Positions 1 through 7,504 are shown, numbered from the stretch's first letter. The stretch: 64,000 nucleotides of DNA from Streptomyces sp. TLI_053 (GCF_900105395.1 NZ_LT629775.1:8025501-8089500); one strand, 5' to 3'. Program-made: numbers and translations. The notes: generated by a model not told the origin, from the letters alone.

Positions 1-262
1 CCCGGAGTTCGCGCTGTGGTGCGGCACCGAGCAGACCGCCGACTGGCACCGCCGGTTCAACGCGGCAGCGGTGGTGTACGGGCATCTGCACATCCCGCGC
101 ACCGTCAGGGCGGACGGCGTCCCGTTCCACGAGGTGTCGCTCGGTTACCCGCACGAGTGGTCCCGCCGGGGCGGCGTGCCGACGCCGCTGCGCCGCATTC
201 TCCCCGCTCCGGCTCCTGTTCGTGCTGAACGCCCGTTGGTCGGCCCCGCCGTGCGGCTCTGA
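1..262 (+). CDS. Metallophosphoesterase, C-terminal part (5' truncated by window edge)
   Basis: The reading frame is open from base 2 and ends at TGA 260-262. It carries the typical C-terminal end of calcineurin-like metallophosphoesterases: the metal-binding VVYGHLHIPR segment (GHxH motif) followed by the conserved VSLGYPHEW block. Only about 86 residues are in the window, so the N-terminal metal ligands (DxH, GDxxD, GNH) cannot be checked. A strong hairpin directly after the stop ends the transcript. The substrate cannot be told from this fragment. Confidence 0.85.
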   Translation, partial: PEFALWCGTEQTADWHRRFNAAAVVYGHLHIPRTVRADGVPFHEVSLGYPHEWSRRGGVPTPLRRILPAPAPVRAERPLVGPAVRL

Positions 263-264
263 CA

Positions 265-306
265 ACAGTGGGCTCCCGACCGTGATTTCGGTCGGGAGCC
301 CACTGT
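265..306. terminator. Hairpin terminator between convergent genes
   Basis: Perfect 18-bp inverted repeat (265-282 with 289-306) and a 6-nt loop, three bases after the phosphoesterase stop and just before the stop of the convergent DUF397 gene. It has no clear T-run, so it probably acts as a bidirectional terminator of the actinobacterial I-shaped kind. Confidence 0.8.
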
Positions 307-315
307 GCGTTCGGA

Positions 316-510
316 TCAGACGGTACCGAACTCGCCAGCCTGCACAGCGGCGACGAAGGATCGCCAGGCGTCGGAGGGGAAGACGAGGGCCGGGCCGACG
401 GGGTCCTTGGAGTCGCGGACAGGTACGAGTCCAGGAAAGTCTGCTGTCACCTCGACACAGTTGCCGCCGTTTCCGCTGTAGGTACTCTTGCGCCAGCTCA
501 CAGGGGTCAT
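316..510 (-). CDS. DUF397 family protein (copy 3)
   Basis: Small 64-residue protein with the full DUF397 signature: WRKSTYSGNGGNCVEV near the N-terminus, then VRDSKDP and the C-terminal AWRSF...GEF. The family usually lies next to XRE-DUF5753 regulators in Streptomyces and is thought to act with them; its biochemistry is unknown. The ATG at 510 is preferred; a GTG three codons upstream is possible. It is the most diverged of three copies here and has its own upstream hairpin (541-576), so it is probably transcribed separately from copy 2. Confidence 0.85.
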   Translation of the reverse strand: MTPVSWRKSTYSGNGGNCVEVTADFPGLVPVRDSKDPVGPALVFPSDAWRSFVAAVQAGEFGTV

Positions 511-540
511 GCCGCCCACGGTAGCGCGACCATCTCAACA

Positions 541-576
541 CCTCTGCCCCGACCGGAAATCTGGTCGGGGCAGAGG
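541..576. terminator. Hairpin terminator after DUF397 copy 2
   Basis: Perfect 14-bp inverted repeat (541-554 with 563-576) immediately downstream of the minus-strand DUF397 gene at 589-804. The stem contains the same CCGACC/GGTCGG core as the hairpins at 265 and 1002. Confidence 0.75.
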
Positions 577-588
577 ATTGGCTTCAGG

Positions 589-804
589 TCAGACCGTGCC
601 GAACTCGCCTGCCTGCACACCGGCGATGAATGCGCTCCAGGTGTCGGCCGGGAAGACGAGTACCGGGCCAGCGGGGTCCTTGGAGTCGCGGACAGGGACG
701 AGGCCGGGAAAGTCCGCTGTCACCTCGACACATGTGCCTCCGTTGTCGCTGTGCGAACTCCTGCGCCACCTGGCGCCTGACGGATCAATGTGCATGGCGT
801 TCAT
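589..804 (-). CDS. DUF397 family protein (copy 2)
   Basis: 71 residues with the DUF397 motifs WRRSSHSDNGGTCVEV, FPGLVPVRDSKDP and TWSAFIAGVQAGEFGTV. The C-terminal half is nearly identical to copies 1 and 3, so the three arose by local duplication. The ATG at 804 follows GGAAGGAA very closely; the ATG at 795 is an alternative with longer spacing. Probable accessory partner of the XRE regulator at 1272-2084; direct function unknown. Confidence 0.87.
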   Translation of the reverse strand: MNAMHIDPSGARWRRSSHSDNGGTCVEVTADFPGLVPVRDSKDPAGPVLVFPADTWSAFIAGVQAGEFGTV

Positions 805-928
805 GTTCCTTCCGTGTCGCAGGCAGTCCGGCCCGGGGAAGTGTGTCCACCTGAGGTCGATCGTACTTTCTTGCCCGACCCGTGACGGAGGTCTACCGGC
901 AACCAGGAGGTCGGCTCAGGATCCGGGG

Positions 929-963
929 GGAGTGGGAAGTCGGTTCTGCCGACTTCCCACTCC
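929..963. repeat. Dispersed palindrome, copy 1
   Basis: Inverted repeat with arms GGAGTGGGAAGTCGG and CCGACTTCCCACTCC and a 5-nt loop. It is the first of six full copies in the first 8.2 kb, and lies between DUF397 copies 1 and 2. Confidence 0.9.
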
Positions 964-1001
964 GGACTCCAGGGACAGCCGTTCTCATGTCTGGCTCAAC
1001 A

Positions 1002-1038
1002 TGTGTGCCCCCGACCGGCGTGCGGTCGGGGGCACACA
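1002..1038. terminator. Hairpin terminator after DUF397 copy 1
   Basis: Perfect 16-bp inverted repeat (1002-1017 with 1023-1038), loop GCGTG, directly downstream of the minus-strand gene at 1049-1261. Same stem core as the hairpins behind the other two DUF397 copies. Confidence 0.78.
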
Positions 1039-1048
1039 GTGCGTTGGG

Positions 1049-1261
1049 TCAGACGGTGCCGAACTCGCCTGCCTGCACGCCGGCGACGAATGCGCTCCAG
1101 GTGTCGGCCGGGAAGACGAGGGTCGGACCCTGGGGGTCCTTGGAGTCACGGACGGGGACGAGGCCGGGGAAGTCAGGTGCGATCTCGACACACGAGCCCC
1201 CGTTGTTGCTGTGGGAGGACTTGAACCAGGCGGCGTTGGACAGGTCTACGGGGCCGTTCAT
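1049..1261 (-). CDS. DUF397 family protein (copy 1), operon partner of XRE regulator
   Basis: 70-residue DUF397 protein (motifs FKSSHSNNGGSCVEI, VRDSKDP, TWSAFVAGVQAGEFGTV). It starts 10 bases after the stop of the XRE-DUF5753 gene with a well-spaced AGGA, so the two form an operon. This pairing is the standard Streptomyces arrangement, in which the DUF397 protein is thought to modulate its neighbour regulator. The hairpin at 1002-1038 follows it. Confidence 0.9.
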   Translation of the reverse strand: MNGPVDLSNAAWFKSSHSNNGGSCVEIAPDFPGLVPVRDSKDPQGPTLVFPADTWSAFVAGVQAGEFGTV

Positions 1262-1271
1262 GACGTTCCTT

Positions 1272-2084
1272 TCACGCCTGACGGATCATCTCCAGAGAGG
1301 CGACTTTCGGCAGCGCTTCCACTGTCAGCTGATGGTAGTCCCTTTCCAAGGGTCGGGAGGTTTCGCTCTGCCGAGCGAGGAACCCTCGCATCTGGCATTC
1401 CGAGTAGGCGAGCAACGAGCGGTCCGTCATGGTCAGTAGCGTGACCATCATCGTGAAGGGCAGTTCCTCCGCCAGACTGTAAGGCGCGATCTGGATGGTG
1501 ATGTTGGGCCGGGTCGCGAGCTCCTCCAAGCGGCGGAACTGGCGTCGCATCACCTCGGGTCCTCCCACTCGCCGGTGGAGACATCCCTCGTCCAGGACGA
1601 AGTGGAGCCAGGGGGCGGACTTGCGGGTCAGTAGCTTCTGGCGAGTCAGTAGGAAGCTGAGCCGCTCGTCCGCCTGCTCCTGGGTGATCTTTCCCCGTCG
1701 TACAGCGGCGGATGCGAATGCTTGGGCGTACTCCGGCGATTGCAGGAGCCCAGGGACGACGCCGAGTTCGAAGTGTCGGATCTCGGCGGCCTTGGCCTCC
1801 TGAGCTGCATATTCGGAGAACCCCTCCAGCAATGAGGTGTTGCCGATGTTCCAGAACATCAGCTCCAAGGTCCCGCCCGTATCAAGTGCGTCATCGGCCT
1901 TGATGGCGAAGGGCTGAGTGGGATTGCGCGTACCTCTTTCGATGGAGGACACGAGGGTGTCGCTGTAGCCGATGATCGCTCCCAGTCTCACCTGGGTCAG
2001 CTTCTTCGCCTCGCGTGACCTGCGGAGTTGCACGCCGAAGGCTGCCGCTGGCGATGACGTCGGGTCAAGTTTTGTTCGCCGCAT
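1272..2084 (-). CDS. XRE-family regulator with DUF5753 domain
   Basis: 270 residues. An N-terminal lambda-repressor-type helix-turn-helix (about residues 14-70; recognisable LTQVRLGAIIGYSDTLVSSIE) is followed by a DUF5753 domain with the typical FELGVVPGLLQSPEYA, ADERLSFLLTRQ and ITIQIAPYSL blocks. Proteins of this build are DNA-binding regulators, usually encoded with DUF397 proteins. The ATG at 2084 (MRRTKLDP) is chosen because upstream codons lack family character. It is divergent from the small gene at 2221, and the 136-bp gap should hold both promoters. Target genes are unknown beyond probable autoregulation. Confidence 0.92.
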   Translation of the reverse strand: MRRTKLDPTSSPAAAFGVQLRRSREAKKLTQVRLGAIIGYSDTLVSSIERGTRNPTQPFAIKADDALDTGGTLELMFWNIGNTSLLEGFSEYAAQEAKAAEIRHFELGVVPGLLQSPEYAQAFASAAVRRGKITQEQADERLSFLLTRQKLLTRKSAPWLHFVLDEGCLHRRVGGPEVMRRQFRRLEELATRPNITIQIAPYSLAEELPFTMMVTLLTMTDRSLLAYSECQMRGFLARQSETSRPLERDYHQLTVEALPKVASLEMIRQA

Positions 2085-2220
2085 GTTCGATCGCCTCTCG
2101 CGACTGAGTCCCACATGGCCGAAGTGTCCAGTGCGAACCCTTCCGATCGTAGATCCTCGGACTCCACCATGGATACGGGTCGTAGTGATCCCGCTGCACA
2201 CCGCAACCAATGGAGCCCCC

Positions 2221-2457
2221 ATGCCCGTCTACACCCCTGCCGTCGGCGAGGTCGTCCGTGACCTCGCGCACCGGGACACCTCCGGCAAGCCCCTCGAGGC
2301 CGTGTACATGGACACCCTCGCCGGGCTCGTCTACCTCCGCCCCACCACCGGCGGCTGCGAGTGGACCACCAAGCCCAACCGCATCCAGGCCCTCCCCAGC
2401 CCCCGCTTCCTCACCGTCCAGCACCCCAGCCGGCCCCGCACCGCCGACCCGGCGTGA
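2221..2457 (+). CDS. Small hypothetical protein (78 aa)
   Basis: Starts with MPVYTPAVGEVVRDLAHRD and ends at TGA 2455-2457. Contains a short beta-rich-looking stretch (AVYMDTLAGLVYLRPTTGG) and no signal or membrane segment. Small proteins of this look often sit divergent to XRE-DUF5753 genes in Streptomyces, and codon bias is fully coding-like. Its stop overlaps the start of the next gene (GTGA), so the two are translationally coupled. I do not recognise a function. Confidence 0.75.
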   Translation: MPVYTPAVGEVVRDLAHRDTSGKPLEAVYMDTLAGLVYLRPTTGGCEWTTKPNRIQALPSPRFLTVQHPSRPRTADPA

Positions 2458-2663
2458 ACCGCTCCGCCAAGCTCGTCCTCGCCGCCCTCGGCGTCCCCGC
2501 CCTCAGCGCCCTGGCCGCCACCCTCGTCTGCTGGCCCATCCGCCACGGACCCCTCGCACCCCGACTCCTCATCTTCGGCCTGATCCTCGCCACCGGCATC
2601 AGCGCCGGACTCCCCGCCTGCCTCCACTGGCTCACCCCCGAGCGGGACCCCGACCAGCACTGA
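2454..2663 (+). CDS. Small membrane protein (69 aa)
   Basis: GTG start overlapping the preceding TGA. Two hydrophobic segments (about residues 7-29 and 39-60: LVLAALGVPALSALAATLVC and LLIFGLILATGISAGLPACL) are separated by a short charged loop, so it is a hairpin-like two-helix membrane protein. It sits between a small cytosolic protein and a NUDIX-like gene, all same-strand and closely spaced. Function unknown. Confidence 0.7.
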   Translation: MNRSAKLVLAALGVPALSALAATLVCWPIRHGPLAPRLLIFGLILATGISAGLPACLHWLTPERDPDQH

Positions 2664-2681
2664 CCCCCCAGGAGCCCCACC

Positions 2682-3122
2682 GTGCCGCACCACCACCACG
2701 CCCTCGTCCTCAACCGCGACGGCGCCGTCCTCCTGATCGCCACCACCCGCACCCCGGGCCTCACCCTCCCCGGCGGACCCGCCGAGACCGACGAACTCCC
2801 CCACCACGCCGCCCGCCGCCACACCGAGACCCAGACCGGCCTCGTCCTCCCCCTCCTGCGCATCCTCGCCACCGACCACACCGACACCCACCCCCAGGCC
2901 CTCCACCTCGTCCACTGGGGCGGCCGCCTCAATCCCGCCCAGGAATCCACCACCGCCCGCCACCGACCCCCGCACACCGTCACCGGCGTCCACTGGGTCC
3001 ACCACACCCGCCTCGCCGACGCCATGCACCCCGACCACCACCGCCGCACCGCCCACGCCCTCGACGCCCTCACCCGAGGCACCCACCTCCCCCTCCTCCT
3101 CCGCGGCACCCCCGCCGAATAG
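2682..3122 (+). CDS. NUDIX-like hydrolase with degenerate catalytic box
   Basis: 146 residues from a GTG start. The fold signature is clear: LTLPGGPAETDE, then AARRH.ET..GL at the expected spacing, and the final strand VHWVHHTRLADAM. In the Nudix box (GX5EX7REUXEEXGU) the GX5E and R positions are present, but the catalytic REUXEE acidic run reads RHTETQ, so two or three metal ligands are lost or shifted. It may bind a nucleotide or cofactor without efficient hydrolysis. It is also strikingly His- and Thr-rich. Last gene of the 2221-3122 unit, ended by palindrome copy 2. Confidence 0.72.
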   Translation: MPHHHHALVLNRDGAVLLIATTRTPGLTLPGGPAETDELPHHAARRHTETQTGLVLPLLRILATDHTDTHPQALHLVHWGGRLNPAQESTTARHRPPHTVTGVHWVHHTRLADAMHPDHHRRTAHALDALTRGTHLPLLLRGTPAE

Positions 3123-3146
3123 CCCGGGCGCCGGTGCGTGCTGCGG

Positions 3147-3181
3147 GGAGTGGGAAGTCGGTGCGGCCGACTTCCCACTCC
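3147..3181. repeat. Dispersed palindrome, copy 2
   Basis: Arms GGAGTGGGAAGTCGG / CCGACTTCCCACTCC with loop TGCGG, 24 bases after the NUDIX-like stop, where it probably terminates transcription. Confidence 0.9.
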
Positions 3182-3211
3182 GAGCCCAGCTCCGTGGAAC
3201 TGGGCCCAATA

Positions 3212-3249
3212 CGTCGGTTCCCGACCGGGAAGCCGGTCGGGAACCGACG
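3212..3249. terminator. Perfect 17-bp hairpin
   Basis: Arms 3212-3228 and 3233-3249 with a 4-nt loop. The stem core CCGACCGG resembles the hairpins behind the DUF397 genes. Probably a second terminator behind the NUDIX-like gene, or ahead of the small minus-strand gene ending at 3460. Confidence 0.65.
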
Positions 3250-3398
3250 CCGAACCCTCCCACCCGCATGCCTACGACGGACCACCGTTGGGGCGTGGGC
3301 AGGCGAAAGAGCCGGTGGGCTCTCGGCGCCCGTATCGCGGCGCCCCGTTCGAGGTGCGCTGGACGGGTTCGACCTCGCAGGTCGGTGCGAGCACGGGG

Positions 3399-3433
3399 GA
3401 GTGGGAAGTCGACGGCATCGACTTCCCACTCGG
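3399..3433. repeat. Dispersed palindrome, copy 3
   Basis: Arms GAGTGGGAAGTCGA (3399-3412) and TCGACTTCCCACTC (3418-3431), loop CGGCA. The innermost pair has changed on both sides (G-C to A-T), so base pairing is kept. That compensating change supports a selected stem. Confidence 0.88.
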
Positions 3434-3459
3434 TGATCGCCAACCCAACTGGCCTGCGA

Positions 3460-3693
3460 TCACTGGCCTGCGATCACCGGCCTCCCGGGCACCTCAGAAG
3501 CCGTTCGGCCTGTCGGCCGTCGCGGGGAGGAGCTCGCCGAGCAGGCTCGGGACCAGAACTGGTCCCACGAGGAGAATCCGGGGTCCCTGCCGCAGCGGCA
3601 GGTGTCCGACCGAAAGTCCGGGGGCACCACGATGCGGATCCGCACCGCACATTCTCCGCAGGTGAAGAGGCTGGAGGATTCGATCCCGACCAC
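3460..3693 (-). CDS. Possible small zinc-ribbon-like protein (uncertain)
   Basis: Reading frame of about 77 residues starting at GTG 3693 (or TTG 3705). The first 50 residues show normal high third-position G/C and two cysteine pairs (FTCGEC and TCRCGRD) that could form a zinc ribbon. The C-terminal third looks less coding-like. No family was recognised. It may be a real small protein or the remnant of one. Confidence 0.35.
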   Translation of the reverse strand: MVGIESSSLFTCGECAVRIRIVVPPDFRSDTCRCGRDPGFSSWDQFWSRACSASSSPRRPTGRTASEVPGRPVIAGQ

Positions 3694-3791
3694 TTGCCCT
3701 CGCAACGAGGCGGGCCGCCCCTACCGGACCCGCCGACGACGCGAGCTCCCGGCGAAGGAGAACCGGTGCGGCCGAGCATCGTCAGGAGACA

Positions 3792-4325
3792 TCAGGCGAA
3801 CCGGTAGTAGACGACATCAGCGAGATCCGCACGGTCGAATGTGGAGGGGTTGGTGAGGTGACTGTCGAACGGGCCCACCTTCGACACCGAGGCACCCCGG
3901 CGGAAGACGATCTGGAGGCCGTGCTCGGGCTCCCAAGCACACTCTCACTCCACGGAGACATATACCTGCCGGTCGCCGTGGGCGTCCTCCCGCTGGACCG
4001 ACACCTCACCACCTCCGAGCCTGACATGCGACCAGACGTCGTCCGGGCCGGCGATGGCCACGAAGTCCTCATCGCCGCCCACCTCGGCCTTCACGTCCAA
4101 GTAGTACTGGAAGACCGGCTCTGATGCGGACCTCAGAGCCGACTCGTCCAGCCCCAGAAACGCGCTGATGGCCGACTCGAAGTCGACCTTCGCGTCGTCG
4201 TCGTCATAGCCGGAGACCACGAACCGGCACTGGGCGTCCCCGAAGACGGGGACGGGAAGCGGCGTACTCACGTAGTCGCCGAAGTCCGCATCGAGGGTTA
4301 CGGGGCCGAGGCCGGGGATCTCCAT
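3792..4325 (-). pseudogene. DUF6985-like protein interrupted by an in-frame TGA
   Basis: From ATG 4325 the frame encodes 126 residues (begins MEIPGLGPVTLDADFGDY) to TGA at 3947-3945. The same frame then continues for 50 coherent residues (CAWEPEHGLQIVFRRG, VGPFDSHLTNPSTFDRADLADVVYYRF) to TGA 3794-3792. The WEPEHGLQIVF block is what I expect near the end of DUF6985-type proteins, so the full gene was probably about 177 residues. The internal stop sits one residue before the ECAWE block, where a Cys codon (TGC/TGT) changed to TGA is a plausible origin. Nonsense mutation, sequencing error or UGA recoding are the alternatives. Confidence 0.6.
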
Positions 4326-4438
4326 GTGTGCACCCTACGGCTGGCAACGAGAGCCCTGAACTTACTACCCCGGGAGCAGTTCTGCGGGGCTGGTGGGCGG
4401 TCAATCCTGCGAGAGCGCCGCCACCTCTGTCTGCTTCG

Positions 4439-4469
4439 TTGTGGCGGGCCACCCGGTGGCCCGCCACAA
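4439..4469. terminator. Hairpin with 14-bp perfect stem
   Basis: Arms 4439-4452 and 4456-4469 with a 3-nt loop, between the DUF6985-like and LysR genes (both minus strand). Together with palindrome copy 4, 30 bases away, it likely ends LysR transcription. Confidence 0.65.
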
Positions 4470-4496
4470 CGAGGTCGGACCGGAGGTCCGTGACCC

Positions 4497-4531
4497 GGAG
4501 TGGGAAGTCGGTTCCGTCGACTTCCCACTCC
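4497..4531. repeat. Dispersed palindrome, copy 4
   Basis: Left arm GAGTGGGAAGTCGG and right arm TCGACTTCCCACTC, a 13-bp stem; the innermost pair is a mismatch. Lies 70 bases downstream of the LysR-type gene stop. Confidence 0.85.
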
Positions 4532-4601
4532 GGCGTTGCGGCCTATGTGGTGGGCCTGACTCTGTCGGGCCCGGGCTGTCCGCCCTGGCCGTGCGTTTCC
4601 T

Positions 4602-5588
4602 CTACAGTCCCCCAGTCATCGCCGCCGTCCCGTTCGTGGCGACCGGTGCCGAAGCCCTGACGGAACGCCTCTGCTCAAAAGCATCGGGAGCGGCGAACAG
4701 GTCCTGGAGGGTCTGGGTCGCCAGGTTGAGCAGCCAGGTGTGGGCGGGGTCGTCGTCGTAGCGCTGGTGCCAGAGCAGATAGAGCTGTACGGGAGGCAGC
4801 TCGAACGGCAACGGCAGCACGGTGAGGCTCAGTTGCTCGCGGGCCGAGCGGGTGACCGCTTCGGGGACGGTGACCACGACGTCGGTGTCGCGGGCGAGTT
4901 GCAGCGCGGTGTCCGTCGCGGGGGCGGCGACGACGACACGGCGCTCGTGGCCGAGGGCGGCGACGACATCGTCGACCCGGTCGCGCAGCTCTCCGCGCCG
5001 GGAGACGGTCACGTGATCGGCGGCCGCGTACCTCTCGACGGTCACCGGCCCTTCGGTGAGCGGATGCCCCGCCCGGAGGGCGAGGATGATCCTGTCCTGG
5101 CCGATGAGGCGGTGCCGGATGTCGGGCTGGGGCGGTGGTCCCGCACTGGAGGCCACATCGACCTCGCCGCGACGCAGCTCGGGACTGTCGTGGCCCGGCT
5201 CGACCGTGAGGCGTATTCGCACCTTCGGCGCCTGGCGGTGCACCGCGGCGACGAGGGCGCTCCCGCAGGCGGTGGTCAGGGCGTCGTGCAAGCGGACGGT
5301 GAACACCCGCTCCAGCCCCGCCAGGTCGAGGTCCGTACGGGCGGACAGCAACTGGTGGGCCTGCTGGACCAGGACATGGACCTCCGTGCGCATGGCCAGT
5401 GCACGGGGGGTGGGCGTCATGTGGCGTCCCGTGCGCACCAGGATCTGGTCACCGGTGGCTTTGCGGATCCGCCCCAGCGAGCGGCTCATCGCCGGCGCCG
5501 TGACGTGGAGCCGGTCCGCGGCTCCGGCCACGCTGCCCTCCTCCAGCAGCGCGTCCAGGGCCGTGAGCAGGTTCAGGTCCAGTTGCAT
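4602..5588 (-). CDS. LysR-family transcriptional regulator
   Basis: 328 residues. The N-terminal winged HTH (residues 1-65: MQLDLNLLTALDALLEEGSV, VTAPAMSRSLGRIRKATGD) is followed by a LysR substrate-binding domain. The ATG at 5588 gives the canonical LysR N-terminus; an ATG nine codons upstream exists but extends it unusually. It is divergent from the PEP-mutase-family gene at 5720, the classical LysR arrangement, so control of that gene and autoregulation from the 131-bp gap are likely. The effector is unknown. Confidence 0.92.
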   Translation of the reverse strand: MQLDLNLLTALDALLEEGSVAGAADRLHVTAPAMSRSLGRIRKATGDQILVRTGRHMTPTPRALAMRTEVHVLVQQAHQLLSARTDLDLAGLERVFTVRLHDALTTACGSALVAAVHRQAPKVRIRLTVEPGHDSPELRRGEVDVASSAGPPPQPDIRHRLIGQDRIILALRAGHPLTEGPVTVERYAAADHVTVSRRGELRDRVDDVVAALGHERRVVVAAPATDTALQLARDTDVVVTVPEAVTRSAREQLSLTVLPLPFELPPVQLYLLWHQRYDDDPAHTWLLNLATQTLQDLFAAPDAFEQRRSVRASAPVATNGTAAMTGGL

Positions 5589-5719
5589 GCCGGTCACTAT
5601 ACGAGTGAGAAACATGCACTTGACTCGGTCGGCCCGATGTCGTAGGCGGTGGCGGCGGGACGGGCGCTGGTGCGGAAGGCCCCGCGGTTCCGGTCGGCCG
5701 TCCGACCCTTCGTGGTGCA

Positions 5720-6550
5720 ATGTCGCTCATGGCAACACTTCTCGATGTGGCACAGAGGTTCCGTTCCCTGCACGTACCAGGTGTGCCGTTGGTCCTGCCC
5801 AACGCGTGGGACGGTGCTTCCGCCCGGACAGTCGCGGCCGCGGGTGCCGCTGCGATCGCGACCACGAGTGCCGGGGTCGCCTGGTCGCTCGGGTGCGGCG
5901 ACGGCGGGCACATGACCCGCGACCAGGCGCTCGGCGCGATCGCGCGGATCACAGCCGTCGTCGACGTTCCGGTCACGGCCGACATCGAACGCGGCTACGC
6001 GACCGATGCGCCCGGCGTGGCCGAGACCGTCCGGGGCGTGCTCGCCGCCGGAGCCGTGGGCATCAACCTGGAAGACACCCTGCGCCCGGTCGCCGAGCAG
6101 GTCGAACGCATCTCGGCCGCCCGCCGCGCCGCGGACGAGACCGGCGTCCCGCTGTTCATCAACGCCCGCATCGACACGCACCGTCTGCCGCCCGGTGACC
6201 GCACGGCCTGGCTGGACGAAACCCTGACCCGCGCCCGTGCCTATGCGACGGCCGGCGCGGACGGCATCTTCGTCCTCGGCGCACCGGACGCCGCGACGGT
6301 CAGGACGCTCGTGAGCTCCCAGCCCCTCCCGGTGAACGTTCTGGCCGGCCCCGGCACGCTCCCGGTGTCCGAACTCGCGAAGGCGGGAGCCGCCCGGGTC
6401 AGCGCGGGGTCCTTCATCGCCGAGGCGGCGTACGGCCTGGTCCGCCGGGCGGCTCGCGAACTTCTGGAGACGGGTACGACGAGCACGCTGGAGGGAGGAT
6501 TCGACTACGCCACCCTCAACGGGCTGCTCCTGGCCGGGACCTCGGACTGA
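5720..6550 (+). CDS. Isocitrate lyase/phosphoenolpyruvate mutase family protein
   Basis: 276 residues with the family order: LVLPNAWDGASARTVAAAG (strand 1), TTSAGVAWSLG, the metal-binding PVTADIERGY, GINLEDT and the NARIDTH segment. Members cleave or form C-C or C-P bonds in small 2-oxo acids through a Mg-bound enolate; oxaloacetate and methylisocitrate-like acids are known substrates. This subgroup (DGGHMTRDQAL gating region, no isocitrate-lyase KKCGH motif) has no assigned substrate. Divergent from the LysR gene, its probable regulator. An internal ATG at 5729 is an alternative start. Confidence 0.88.
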   Translation: MSLMATLLDVAQRFRSLHVPGVPLVLPNAWDGASARTVAAAGAAAIATTSAGVAWSLGCGDGGHMTRDQALGAIARITAVVDVPVTADIERGYATDAPGVAETVRGVLAAGAVGINLEDTLRPVAEQVERISAARRAADETGVPLFINARIDTHRLPPGDRTAWLDETLTRARAYATAGADGIFVLGAPDAATVRTLVSSQPLPVNVLAGPGTLPVSELAKAGAARVSAGSFIAEAAYGLVRRAARELLETGTTSTLEGGFDYATLNGLLLAGTSD

Positions 6551-6889
6551 GACGCGGTCAAGAGCGCAGCCACGGGGGGCGGTCGGCCGTAGGCCCGACC
6601 TCGGTGCGGCGCCCGTAGGTCTGCGTGCCGAAGCCCGTGGGTCGGCCCTCCACCGCTGCCTCGCCACCGGTGGTCGGCCCGCCGGCGGTCACGCAGCAGT
6701 CGCATGATCCGCAGGACAGGACAGGACAGGGCAGGGGAGTGGAGTGGAGTGGGAAGTCGGTGTCGGCGACTTCCCACTCCGGCACTGCCGCAGCCGTGGC
6801 CGGGCTGTGGCGGCACGGAGGAACAGCCGTCCGGCCTCGACGCGTCGCCCTGACAGGCCGCAGCGGCCGGGTCGCGGCACTAACCTGCG
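6551..6889. other. Intergenic region with microsatellites and palindrome
   Basis: No supportable gene. It holds a pentamer run (AGGAC three times from 6713), an AGTGG run (from 6738) that merges into the left arm of palindrome copy 5, and a minus-strand frame (to 6558) with some coding bias but no start or family. Confidence 0.5.
6746..6780. repeat. Dispersed palindrome, copy 5
   Basis: Arms GGAGTGGGAAGTCG and CGACTTCCCACTCC around a 7-nt loop. Its left arm continues a preceding AGTGG microsatellite. Confidence 0.87.
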
Positions 6890-7504
6890 GTGGTGACCGG
6901 AACCGAGCTGGATGAATTGATCGTTGCTGACGGCGCTGCGCTGCGCGCGTGGCTGCTGGACAACCACACGGCCTCTCCCGGCGTCTGGCTCGCTCTGACC
7001 AGGAAGGGCGGCCGCGTCACCGCGCTGACCTGGCAGCAGGCGGTCGACGAGGCACTGTGCTTCGGCTGGATCGACGGGCAGGCCCGCAAGCGCGACGAGG
7101 AGAGTTCCTGGAGGCGCTTCACCCCGCGCCGGGCCCGCAGCGTCTGGTCCCGGCGCAACGTCGCCAACGTGGCCCGGTTGGAGGCGGCCGGTCTGATGCT
7201 GCCTGCCGGCCGCGCCGCGGTGGACGCCGCGAAGGCCGACGGGAGGTGGGCGGCCGCCTACGCGCCGTCGTCGGAGGCGGAGGTGCCGGCCGACCTGCTG
7301 GCCGCGATCGCCGCCGACCCGGCGGCGCAGGCGATGTTCGAGGTGCTCACCAGGACCAACCGGTTCGCCCTCATCAACCGGGTCAACGCCGTCAAGCAGG
7401 CCGGGACACGCACCCGGAAGATCGCCGAGTGCGTGGCGATGCTGGCCCGGCACGAGACGTTCCACCCGCAGCGGGCCAGGCCGGAGGGCTCCCCGACGGC
7501 GTGA
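6890..7504 (+). CDS. YdeI/OmpD-associated family protein
   Basis: 204 residues from GTG 6890 (or 6893). Recognised by the conserved blocks WLALTRKGG, DEALCFGWIDGQ, RRFTPRRARSVWSRRNV and the C-terminal NRFALINRVNAVKQAGTR repeat-like helix. Family members are small cytosolic proteins linked in some bacteria to antimicrobial-peptide or stress resistance; no enzymatic activity is established. It stands alone, with palindrome copy 5 upstream and a broken gene downstream in the opposite direction. Confidence 0.85.
   Translation: MVTGTELDELIVADGAALRAWLLDNHTASPGVWLALTRKGGRVTALTWQQAVDEALCFGWIDGQARKRDEESSWRRFTPRRARSVWSRRNVANVARLEAAGLMLPAGRAAVDAAKADGRWAAAYAPSSEAEVPADLLAAIAADPAAQAMFEVLTRTNRFALINRVNAVKQAGTRTRKIAECVAMLARHETFHPQRARPEGSPTA

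Larger units (their letters stand above)
3123..3459. other. Intergenic region with stacked hairpins
   Basis: No convincing gene. It holds palindrome copies 2 (3147-3181) and 3 (3399-3433) of the dispersed family, a separate 17-bp perfect hairpin (3212-3249), and a weaker GCCCAG/CTGGGC hairpin (about 3184-3206). The stretch between them shows no sustained codon bias on either strand. Confidence 0.6.

Noticed and set aside
3945-3947. Selenocysteine codon
   Set aside because: No SECIS-like hairpin could be established just after the TGA and the family is not a known selenoprotein; kept only as a minor alternative to nonsense mutation or error.
6558-6697. Possible small minus-strand gene ending near 6558
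   Set aside because: Some codon bias but no start with a ribosome site, no family, and a microsatellite plus palindrome at its 5' end.
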